DNA of 36,379 nt from an uncultured Bacteroidota bacterium (GTDB taxonomy: Bacteria > Bacteroidota > Bacteroidia > Flavobacteriales > Flavobacteriaceae), in NCBI GenBank assembly GCA_902594485.1, contig CACJMJ010000008.1, forward strand, positions 1 through 36,379, given 5' to 3'. The position numbers and the translations under genes are program-made. How positions within the stretch are numbered: the stretch's first letter is position 1; every line of letters begins with the position of its first letter. This document shows positions 28,831 to 35,511 of the stretch, piece after piece. The notes under the pieces are model-generated. The model saw only the letters and a program-made list of their open reading frames with translations. It was not told the origin of the DNA and made no database searches.

Positions 28831-30581
28831 AAGGTAAAATATTTGATATTAAATTATTCTCAAAACTTTTAGTTTTTGTTAAGCCATATAATAATACTTT
28901 TTATGGTGTAATGTTTACAGCAATTTTAATTTCCCTTTTCTCAACCTTAACTCCATATTTGTTGAAAGTAGTTGTAGATGATTATATTCTTGTCAAAAAT
29001 TACGAAGGCATGCAGTCAATAATATTACTTATGATGTTAGTGCTTCTTTTTGAGGTGATATTTATGTACTTGTTTACATACTATGCAAACTGGTTAGGCC
29101 AGAAGGTTATTAAAGACATAAGGGTAAATGTCTTCCAGAAAATTGTAAAATTTAAAATGTCTTTCTTTGATAAAAATGCTGTTGGAAGATTAGTAACGAG
29201 GACTGTAAATGATATAGAAACGATTGCAAGTATCTTTTCTCAAGGACTATTCACAATTATAGCTGATATATTGAAAATGATTACGGTTTTAACAGTTATG
29301 ACAGTTATTAGCCCAGAACTCACACTTGTTGTAATTTCAATTTTCCCTGTTTTAATTTTTGCTACTAGAATCTTTCAAAAGACCATGAAAACAGCATTTG
29401 AAAAAGTAAGAAGAGAGGTTGCAAATTTGAACTCATTTGTTCAAGAAAGAATTAGTGGAGTTAAAATTGTTCAGATTTTTAATCGTGAAAAAGTTGAAAT
29501 TGACAACTTTAATCAAATAAATATTAAGCACAGAGATGCTTGGTTGAGAACTGTATGGATTAATTCAATTTTCTTTCCAATTGCTGAAATTTCTACATCA
29601 ATTTGTATAGGTTTACTTGTTTGGTACGGAGGTTTTAATAATTTAAATGGAGAAAATATTTCTTTAGGTACTTTATTCCTTTTTATTTCTATGTCAGGAC
29701 TATTATTTAGACCATTAAGGCAAATAGCTGATAGATTTAATACTTTACAAATGGGTATGGTTTCAACAGAGAGGATTTTTAACATTCTTGAAGATGATCA
29801 GCAAATAAAGGATAAAGGTGAGTTAAAAGATTCATCATTTAAAGGTTTAATTGAATTTAAGAATGTAAACTTTTCTTATTTAAATAATCAGGAGGTACTA
29901 AGTAATATCTCATTTATAATTAACCCTGGAGAGTCATTTGCAATTGTAGGCCCAACTGGAAGTGGAAAGACAACTATAACTAATCTAATAACCAAGTTCT
30001 ACGAAATTAATACTGGTAGTATCTTAATTGACGGAAAAGATATCGATAATTACAGTCTTGAAACGGTAAGAAGTAAAATTGGAATAATACTCCAAGATGT
30101 TTTTCTATTTGCCGATACTATTTTCAACAATATTACTCTATTTAATGAAAACATTACACTAGAAGATGTTGAGAATGCTGCCAAAGAACTTGAAATTCAT
30201 GAGTTCATTAGTTCATTACCGGGAGGATATAGTTTTAATGTAAGTGAAAGGGGAACAACACTTTCTGCTGGTCAAAAACAGTTAATAGCTTTTCTAAGAG
30301 TACTAGTTAATAACCCTGATATCTTAATTCTTGATGAGGCAACTTCTTCAATTGACTCATATTCAGAGGACTTAATAAAAAACGCTACAAAAAAAATAAC
30401 AAAGGATAAAACTTCAATTATAATTGCTCATAGACTTTCAACAATTGAATCAGCAAATAAAATAATCTATATGGAAAACGGAAAGATATTAGAATCAGGA
30501 AACCACAAAGAACTTTTAAATATTTCTAATGGAAAGTTTAAAAAACTTTATGAGGAACAATTTGTTGATGAATTAGTTTAA
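28818..30581 (+). CDS. ABC-type exporter, fused membrane and ATPase domains (MsbA-like)
   Basis: A 587-residue half-transporter. Six transmembrane helices lie in residues about 20-310, followed by an ABC ATPase with Walker A GPTGSGKT, Q-loop ILQDVFLFADT, signature LSAGQKQ (the usual Gly-Gly replaced by Ala-Gly), Walker B ILILDEATSSID and the switch His in AHRLST. The best match is the MsbA/lipid or multidrug exporter family; the substrate is not evident. The only start that keeps the first helix is TTG at 28818, inside truA; the next Met is residue 32 and would cut into helix 1. A rare start plus overlap points to coupled translation. Its last 9 bases overlap folP on the opposite strand. Confidence 0.9.
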   Translation: MEKVKGKIFDIKLFSKLLVFVKPYNNTFYGVMFTAILISLFSTLTPYLLKVVVDDYILVKNYEGMQSIILLMMLVLLFEVIFMYLFTYYANWLGQKVIKDIRVNVFQKIVKFKMSFFDKNAVGRLVTRTVNDIETIASIFSQGLFTIIADILKMITVLTVMTVISPELTLVVISIFPVLIFATRIFQKTMKTAFEKVRREVANLNSFVQERISGVKIVQIFNREKVEIDNFNQINIKHRDAWLRTVWINSIFFPIAEISTSICIGLLVWYGGFNNLNGENISLGTLFLFISMSGLLFRPLRQIADRFNTLQMGMVSTERIFNILEDDQQIKDKGELKDSSFKGLIEFKNVNFSYLNNQEVLSNISFIINPGESFAIVGPTGSGKTTITNLITKFYEINTGSILIDGKDIDNYSLETVRSKIGIILQDVFLFADTIFNNITLFNENITLEDVENAAKELEIHEFISSLPGGYSFNVSERGTTLSAGQKQLIAFLRVLVNNPDILILDEATSSIDSYSEDLIKNATKKITKDKTSIIIAHRLSTIESANKIIYMENGKILESGNHKELLNISNGKFKKLYEEQFVDELV

Positions 30582-31394
30582 ATTCTCCATGAGTTTAATG
30601 CATTCTGAGGCCTCTTTCGCATCATGAACTCTTAATATATTAGCTCCTTTCTCTATAGCAAGAGTATTCAATGCAGTTGTTCCATTAAGCGCCTCTGCTG
30701 CTGTGATATTAAGAGGCCTGTAAATCATTGACTTTCTCGATAGTCCAACTAGTAAAGGCTTTTTAAAAGACTTAAACAAATTCAAGTCTTTTAATATTTT
30801 GAAATTGTCTTCAATAGTTTTACCAAAACCAAAACCAGGATCTAAAATAATATTTTGAATACCAGAGCTCTCTAGTTCATTCATTTTTACTTCAAAAAAT
30901 GATATAATTGACTCAACTACATTATCATATTCTGGATTATCTTGCATATTATCAGGATCTCCTTGCATATGCATCATTACATAGCCTGAATTATATTCTT
31001 TTAAAACCTCATACATATTTGGATCATATTTACCTGCGCTTATATCATTTATTATTGAAAAGCCTTTTTTTAAAGCAAATTCAGCAACATCGGAATTATA
31101 TGTGTCAATTGATAAGTGAATGCTTCTAAAATTATTAGAAATCTCAATTATATAATCTGATATAATTTTAAGTTCCTCTTCAGCATTTATCAACTTAGTG
31201 CCAGGTTTTGAGCTAGCTGCGCCAATATCAATTATTTCAGCTCCATCTGAAACTAAGTCATTAATACGAGAATTAACTTTATCAATTGAATTATATTGAC
31301 CTCCGTCGTAAAAAGAATCATTGGAAACATTTACAATTCCCATAATTTTTTTTGTGGATAAATCAAGGATTTTTCCATTACAATTTAAAGTCAT
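30573..31394 (-). CDS. folP: Dihydropteroate synthase
   Basis: A 273-residue TIM-barrel enzyme joining p-aminobenzoate and the pterin pyrophosphate in folate synthesis. Landmarks are MGIVNVSNDSFYDGG (18-32, loop 1, usually VTPDSFSDGG), IDIGAASSKPG (56-66, loop 2, usually with Thr-Arg-Pro-Gly), NDISAG near 116-121, LDPGFGFGKT near 186-195 and GLSRKSMI near 217-224. The core is intact, but loop 2 carries Ser-Lys where Thr-Arg is usual. It has its own promoter and is convergent with the ABC exporter (9-bp overlap) and divergent from the DUF1599 gene. Confidence 0.95.
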   Translation of the reverse strand: MTLNCNGKILDLSTKKIMGIVNVSNDSFYDGGQYNSIDKVNSRINDLVSDGAEIIDIGAASSKPGTKLINAEEELKIISDYIIEISNNFRSIHLSIDTYNSDVAEFALKKGFSIINDISAGKYDPNMYEVLKEYNSGYVMMHMQGDPDNMQDNPEYDNVVESIISFFEVKMNELESSGIQNIILDPGFGFGKTIEDNFKILKDLNLFKSFKKPLLVGLSRKSMIYRPLNITAAEALNGTTALNTLAIEKGANILRVHDAKEASECIKLMENLN

Positions 31395-31411
31395 ACTTTT
31401 AACTTCTTTTC

Positions 31412-31419
31412 CAAATTTA
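31412..31419 (-). promoter_or_regulatory. folP promoter, TAnnTTTG box
   Basis: On the minus strand the bases read TAAATTTG, 18 nt before the folP ATG, so the leader is only about 10 nt. A TTG at 31446-31444 would give a 24-nt spacer, longer than ideal and lying inside the divergent DUF1599 gene. Confidence 0.55.
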
Positions 31420-31433
31420 TACTAAAATCTAAT

Positions 31434-31970
31434 ATGGAAGATACAAAGTCACAATATCAGAATATAATAAGTAAATCTAGAAAGATTTTTATTGATAAAA
31501 ATTCTGATTATGGTTCTTCATGGAGAGTTCTTAGGATAATTTCCTTAGTAGATCAAATTAATATCAAAGCACAGAGAATAAGAAACCTTCAGAATAATAT
31601 CTCTAATAAAATTGATGAGGATCAAACTGCTGAATTCTATGGAATTATAAATTATTCAATTATGGGCCTTATTCAATTTGAAAAAGGTATTGTAGATGAA
31701 CCAGATCTTGAAGCAGAAGAGATAATGAAGCTTTATGATAAGAATGTAAAAAAGACATTTGAATTAATGCTAGATAAAAATCATGATTATGGAGAGTCAT
31801 GGAGAGAAATGGAAGTAATAAGTCTAACAGACCTTATAATTCAAAAGATATTTCGAATGAAAAGTATATTAAAAAATGATGGTAAGACAGAGGTAAGTGA
31901 AGGGATTGACGCTAATTTTCAGGATATTTTAAATTATGCTGTATTTGCACAAATTTTATTAAAGGAATAA
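31434..31970 (+). CDS. DUF1599-family protein with an internal duplication
   Basis: A 178-residue cytoplasmic protein that I recognise as DUF1599 (nucleotide-modification-associated domain type) of Bacteroidota. It consists of two similar halves, about 13-82 and 105-176. Each begins with a helix, then D-K-N-x-D-Y-G-x-S-W-R (21-31 and 114-124), then ISL.D.I..K..R, and ends with an N-Y-(S/A)-(I/V) helix (73-76 and 167-170). The fold is probably all-alpha, in the style of MazG/nucleotide-binding domains, but that is inference. The biochemical role is unknown. It stands between folP and tpiA; the tpiA ATG comes 1 bp after its stop, so they are co-transcribed. Confidence 0.8.
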   Translation: MEDTKSQYQNIISKSRKIFIDKNSDYGSSWRVLRIISLVDQINIKAQRIRNLQNNISNKIDEDQTAEFYGIINYSIMGLIQFEKGIVDEPDLEAEEIMKLYDKNVKKTFELMLDKNHDYGESWREMEVISLTDLIIQKIFRMKSILKNDGKTEVSEGIDANFQDILNYAVFAQILLKE

Positions 31971-31971
31971 T

Positions 31972-32667
31972 ATGAAACAAAAATATATTGTAGGTAATTG
32001 GAAGATGACATTAAACAAAATGGGTTCTCTAAAGTTGGCTGAAGATATTAAGTCAATTGACAAAAAAGACAATGTTAGTATTGAAATAGCACCTACCTAT
32101 TTGTATTTACAAGATATCATAGAAATCCTTAATGATACTGACGTAAGTGTCATTAGTCAAAATTTTGATTATAAATCATTAGGCTCTTTCACAGGAGGAA
32201 TTTCCTTGACTCAACTTGAGGAAATAGGATTATCAAAGACAATTTTGGGGCATTCTGAAAGGAGGTCAAAGTTTAATGAATCAAGTGAAATGGTCGATAA
32301 AAAATTAGAGATAGTATTAAATTCAAATTTTGATGTAATCTACTGCTTTGACACCTATGAACAGATACCATTTGACCTTATTAAGAATAATCTCAATGTT
32401 AACTCTAAGTTGACCCTAGCTTATGAACCAACTTGGGCAATAGGAACTGGTGAAACTGCTACAGTTGAACATATTGAAGAAATCCATTCAAAAGTAAGAT
32501 CTACTCTTGAAAGTCTTAATATTAAAGATATCCCAATTCTTTATGGTGGAAGTGTGAACCCTGCAAATTCAAATCAAATTATACATGCCAACAATGTAGA
32601 TGGTGTTCTTGTAGGTGGGGCATCAACTAAATTTGACCAGCTTAATGGTATCATCAACTCTATTTAA
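31972..32667 (+). CDS. tpiA: Triosephosphate isomerase, short form
   Basis: A 231-residue TIM barrel interconverting dihydroxyacetone phosphate and glyceraldehyde-3-phosphate. All catalytic residues are present: Asn9 and Lys11 in GNWKM, His94 in LGHSERR, Glu152 in YEPTWAIGTG, then YGGSVNPAN and DGVLVGGAS for phosphate binding. It is shorter than the usual bacterial enzyme (about 250-255). Around 14 residues are missing between strand 5 and the Glu loop, and about 10 at the C-terminus. The usual LCIGE motif is replaced by YCFDT (124-128). The missing segments are peripheral helices, as in short archaeal enzymes. It is probably still active. The gene follows the DUF1599 gene after 1 bp. Confidence 0.92.
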   Translation: MKQKYIVGNWKMTLNKMGSLKLAEDIKSIDKKDNVSIEIAPTYLYLQDIIEILNDTDVSVISQNFDYKSLGSFTGGISLTQLEEIGLSKTILGHSERRSKFNESSEMVDKKLEIVLNSNFDVIYCFDTYEQIPFDLIKNNLNVNSKLTLAYEPTWAIGTGETATVEHIEEIHSKVRSTLESLNIKDIPILYGGSVNPANSNQIIHANNVDGVLVGGASTKFDQLNGIINSI

Positions 32668-32701
32668 CAATTCTTTGTGAATATACATCTGCTTATAAAA
32701 G

Positions 32702-32709
32702 TATATTTG
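32702..32709 (+). promoter_or_regulatory. Probable gpx operon promoter, TAnnTTTG box
   Basis: TATATTTG, 7 nt before the gpx ATG at 32717, matches the -7 consensus. A TTG at 32675-32677 gives a 24-nt spacer, longer than ideal. The transcript would have almost no leader. Confidence 0.5.
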
Positions 32710-32716
32710 CATCGTT

Positions 32717-33271
32717 ATGTTAAGACTTTTATTAACTTCAATAATATTAACTATGAGTTTAACAATGAATGCTCAGACATCTGTGGATAATTCTATACAC
32801 CAGTTTAAAGTTGCCGACATATATGGAAACATATTCGACTTTTCTGAATTAAAAGGTAAGAAGGTTATGATAGTTAATACTGCATCTAAGTGTGGTCTTA
32901 CATATCAATATGAAGCTCTCCAAGATCTTTATTCTCAATACAAAGATTTTAACTTCATGATTGTTGGTTTCCCATCAAATGATTTTTTATGGCAGGAACC
33001 TGGAAAGAACGAGGACATAATTGAATTTTGTGAAGAAAATTATGGCGTTACTTTTCCTATGATGAGTAAAATTACTGTTAAAGGATCAAAAAAACACCCT
33101 ATATATCAGTTCTTGACTCAAAAATCCAAAAACAAATTTAAAGACTCTCGTGTCACTTGGAATTTTCAGAAATACCTTATAAATAAAGATGGTAAAATTG
33201 AGAAAATAATCTCCCCAAGAACTAGACCAGATTCTCAAGAAATTGTATCTTGGATTACTGATGGCGAATAA
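32717..33271 (+). CDS. Secreted glutathione-peroxidase-family thiol peroxidase (Cys form)
   Basis: A 184-residue protein with a signal peptide (about 1-20, ending Met-Asn-Ala-Gln), so it acts in the periplasm. The catalytic tetrad is visible: Cys59 in TASKCGLT (a plain TGT codon, no selenocysteine), Gln93 in WQEPG, and Trp148-Asn149 in VTWNFQKY. Cys105 in EFCEENYG sits where thioredoxin-dependent members have their resolving cysteine. The usual FPCNQF is FPSNDF. So it probably reduces peroxides with a thioredoxin-like donor rather than glutathione, which Bacteroidota generally lack (inference). The next gene starts inside its 3' end (11-bp overlap). Confidence 0.88.
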   Translation: MLRLLLTSIILTMSLTMNAQTSVDNSIHQFKVADIYGNIFDFSELKGKKVMIVNTASKCGLTYQYEALQDLYSQYKDFNFMIVGFPSNDFLWQEPGKNEDIIEFCEENYGVTFPMMSKITVKGSKKHPIYQFLTQKSKNKFKDSRVTWNFQKYLINKDGKIEKIISPRTRPDSQEIVSWITDGE

Positions 33272-34418
33272 GACTAAATTCTCAACAAGGTGTGTTCACG
33301 AAGGTGAAATAAAAGATACTATGTATCAAGGGATAGTTTCTCCTCTGTTTATGTCAACTACTTACCCATGGTTTGGTGGAGATGCTGAAAAAAAGCCCTA
33401 TCCCAGATATTTCAATACCCCAAATCAAGAGTATCTGTCTAAGAAAATAGCTTCACTTGAAAATGGTGAAAAAGCCTTAATATTTACTTCAGGAATGGCT
33501 GCAATAAGCACTTCAATAATGGCAAATGTTAAGACTGGAGATCATATAATTTTTCAAGATGATTTGTATGGAGGTACAAGAAATTTTATTCAGACTGAAT
33601 TTGATAAATTTGGTATTCAATATTCGTTCACAAAAGGACTTGATCCAAAAGACTTTTCTGATCAAGTTAAGGATAATACAGTAGGAATCTACGTAGAGAC
33701 TCCAAGTAATCCCCTTCTAAAGATTGTTGATTTAAAATCAGTGTCATCAATAGCGAAGAAAAATGGTATTTGGACTATGATTGACAATACCTTTGCGAGC
33801 CCTGTTAATCAAAATCCAATTGATCATGGAATAGATATAGTTATTCATAGTGCAACTAAATATCTTGGTGGTCACAGTGATATCTCAGCCGGTGCTGTAA
33901 TTAGTACTGAGGAAAAAATTGAAAATATTCTCAATTCAGCAAAAAACTTTGGTGGAAATCTGAGTGATTACACAGTATGGCTGTTGGAGAGGAGTATGAA
34001 AACTCTTTTAGTTAGAGTTAAACAGCAAACCGAAAATGCTAAAATATTAGCTAAAATGTTAGACAATAATAAAAATATTTCAAAAGTTTATTATCCAGGT
34101 TTAGAATCACATCCTTCTCATTCAATTGCTAAGGATCAAATGAATGATTTTGGAGCTATGATGTCTTTTGACCTGAACGAGAATGTCGATGTTTACACTT
34201 TTTTAGAGTCTCTTAAAATAATCAAACCAGGGATGAGCCTGGCTGGTGTTGAAACAACTGTTAACTTCCCAATGAAGACATCTCATGGGCTTATGACTCA
34301 AGAGGAAAGAGATATTCAAGGAATAGGGGATAAGCTAATAAGGTTATCTGCAGGTATTGAATCATACGAAGATCTTTATGAAGATCTTGCTCAAGCAATC
34401 AAAACATCTATAAAATGA
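33261..34418 (+). CDS. Trans-sulfuration PLP enzyme (cystathionine gamma-synthase/beta-lyase family)
   Basis: A 385-residue fold-type I PLP enzyme. I placed the start at the ATG at 33261, not the in-frame TTG at 33243, because the sequence from MANKTKFSTR matches the family N-terminus. Landmarks are VSPLFMSTTY (27-36), FTSGMAAIS (75-83), ETPSNP (146-151), IDNTFASP (174-181) and SATKYLGGHSD, with Lys200 as the PLP Schiff-base residue. The C-terminal LSAGIESYEDL is typical. Family members carry out gamma-synthase, gamma-lyase or beta-lyase reactions of cystathionine; these cannot be told apart by motif alone. It overlaps gpx by 11 bp and bshB1 by 4 bp (ATGA). Confidence 0.92.
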   Translation: MANKTKFSTRCVHEGEIKDTMYQGIVSPLFMSTTYPWFGGDAEKKPYPRYFNTPNQEYLSKKIASLENGEKALIFTSGMAAISTSIMANVKTGDHIIFQDDLYGGTRNFIQTEFDKFGIQYSFTKGLDPKDFSDQVKDNTVGIYVETPSNPLLKIVDLKSVSSIAKKNGIWTMIDNTFASPVNQNPIDHGIDIVIHSATKYLGGHSDISAGAVISTEEKIENILNSAKNFGGNLSDYTVWLLERSMKTLLVRVKQQTENAKILAKMLDNNKNISKVYYPGLESHPSHSIAKDQMNDFGAMMSFDLNENVDVYTFLESLKIIKPGMSLAGVETTVNFPMKTSHGLMTQEERDIQGIGDKLIRLSAGIESYEDLYEDLAQAIKTSIK

Positions 34419-35128
34419 AAACTGATATTTTAGCATTTGGTGCTCATCCTGACGATGTTGAAATGGGATGTGGTGGTACTATCGCCAAATCATCTGCATC
34501 TGGAAAAACTGTTGGTATTATTGATCTTACTAGAGGTGAATTAGGCACTAATGGTACTCCAGAGCTAAGAGATAAAGAAGCTAACTCTGCATCTAAAATA
34601 ATTGGTGCAAAGTTTAGAATTAATCTTGGTTTTCAAGATGGATTTATTTTTAATAATAAAGAAAACCAAATTGAAATCATCAAAGTAATAAGACAATTTA
34701 AGCCAGATATTATCCTCTCACCAACTCAAATTGATAGGCACTCTGATCATGGTAAAGCATCTGATTTAATTTATGAAGCAGCTTTTTTAAGTGGTCTCTC
34801 AAAACTAGAAACCAAACATGATGGTAAAGTCCAAGAACCTTGGAGACCAAGGGTAAACTTAAACTATCAGCAATGGAATGATTTTAAGCCTGATGTGCTA
34901 ATTGACATTTCAGAGTTTATTGAAGTTAAGAAAGAAGCTATTTTGGCTTTCCAAAGTCAAGTCCTTAAAGACTCAGATTCAAAGTCTACAAAAATAAATT
35001 CAGAAAACTTCATCGAGAGTATTAAATATAGAGCTAAAAACTATGGTAGACTTATTGATAAAGAGTATGCCGAGGCTTTTCAGTCTAGAAAAAATATTGC
35101 AGTAAATAATATCTTTGATTTACTTTAA
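34415..35128 (+). CDS. bshB1: Bacillithiol biosynthesis deacetylase BshB1
   Basis: A 237-residue LmbE-like zinc N-deacetylase that removes the acetyl group of GlcNAc-malate in bacillithiol synthesis. The N-terminal GAHPDDVEMGCGGT (9-22) carries the zinc ligands His11 and Asp14 and the catalytic Asp13. SPTQIDRHSDHGKASDL, near residue 105, holds the third ligand. The DLTRGELGTNGTPELR segment and the IVNLNYQQW-like region match BshB1 rather than other LmbE proteins. The ATG overlaps the preceding stop as ATGA. Bacillithiol is built from malate, GlcNAc and cysteine, so a transsulfuration neighbour is fitting. bshA and bshC are not in the window. Confidence 0.93.
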   Translation: MKTDILAFGAHPDDVEMGCGGTIAKSSASGKTVGIIDLTRGELGTNGTPELRDKEANSASKIIGAKFRINLGFQDGFIFNNKENQIEIIKVIRQFKPDIILSPTQIDRHSDHGKASDLIYEAAFLSGLSKLETKHDGKVQEPWRPRVNLNYQQWNDFKPDVLIDISEFIEVKKEAILAFQSQVLKDSDSKSTKINSENFIESIKYRAKNYGRLIDKEYAEAFQSRKNIAVNNIFDLL

Positions 35129-35166
35129 TTTTTTCGAATTTACTTTAATATAATTTTCAAAAACTC

Positions 35167-35174
35167 TATTTTTG
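35167..35174 (+). promoter_or_regulatory. tRNA-His promoter, TAnnTTTG box
   Basis: TATTTTTG lies 11 nt before the tRNA-His 5' end and matches the -7 consensus, placing the start close to the mature tRNA. The -33 region is AT-rich with no clear TTG. Confidence 0.55.
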
Positions 35175-35184
35175 CCACCTAAAT

Positions 35185-35259
35185 GGTGGTTGTAGTTCAG
35201 TTGGTTAGAACGCCTGATTGTGGTTCAGGAGGTCGCCGGTTCGAATCCGGTCTTCCACC
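35185..35259 (+). tRNA. tRNA-His (anticodon GTG)
   Basis: The anticodon loop TTGTGGT carries GTG. The extra G at position -1 (35185) faces C73 (35259), the identity pair of tRNA-His. D stem GTTC/GAAC and T stem GCCGG/CCGGT close well. In the acceptor stem, positions 5-68 and 6-67 are both T opposite T, while pairs 1-4 and 7 are standard. CCA is not fully encoded. Confidence 0.94.
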
Positions 35260-35291
35260 CAAGTTAACCGTTACATTACACGTTTAAAATA

Positions 35292-35319
35292 AACCCTTCA
35301 GCTAATGAGGGGTTTTTTC
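35292..35319 (+). terminator. Terminator after tRNA-His, possibly used from both strands
   Basis: AACCCTTCA (35292-35300) pairs with TGAGGGGTT (35306-35314), with one G-T pair, around a 5-nt loop, followed by TTTTCT. Read on the minus strand the stem is followed by TTTATTTT, so it can also end the M28 peptidase unit that comes from the other side. Confidence 0.85.
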
Positions 35320-35343
35320 TTATTAACTCAATTGAAAATCAAG

Positions 35344-35498
35344 CTATTTCTTCTTTGATAAGTACATTAAATAAAAAGAAAACAACATTAAACCAACGCC
35401 AATTAGGAAGCTATATCATTTTCGTTATATGCAACAAAAAAGCCAATAAAGAATACAAGCCAACCATTATTAATTATCCAATTTCTTTTTATTTTCAT
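35344..35498 (-). pseudogene. Small two-helix membrane protein gene, apparently frameshifted
   Basis: An ATG at 35498, 14 nt after the peptidase stop, opens a 31-codon frame (MKIKRNWIINNGW, then the hydrophobic LVFFIGFFVAY) that stops at 35403. A second frame picks up at once (SFLIGVGLMLFSFY, then LMYLSKKK) and stops at 35344-35346. Read as one, the two parts make a protein of about 51 residues with two membrane helices and a Lys-rich end. The total of 155 nt is not a multiple of three, so a single-base change near 35405-35415 would explain it. It could be a decayed gene, a sequencing error, or chance hydrophobic frames in AT-rich DNA. It would be the last gene of the peptidase unit, before the terminator. 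Confidence 0.4.
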
Positions 35499-35511
35499 AT
35501 CTCTAGTTTAC

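Noticed and set aside
32881-32900. Selenocysteine in the glutathione-peroxidase-like gene
   Set aside because: The catalytic codon is TGT (Cys), with no in-frame TGA.
33243-33260. Upstream TTG start for the transsulfuration enzyme
   Set aside because: The ATG at 33261 begins the family-typical N-terminus; the extra six residues are read from gpx codons.
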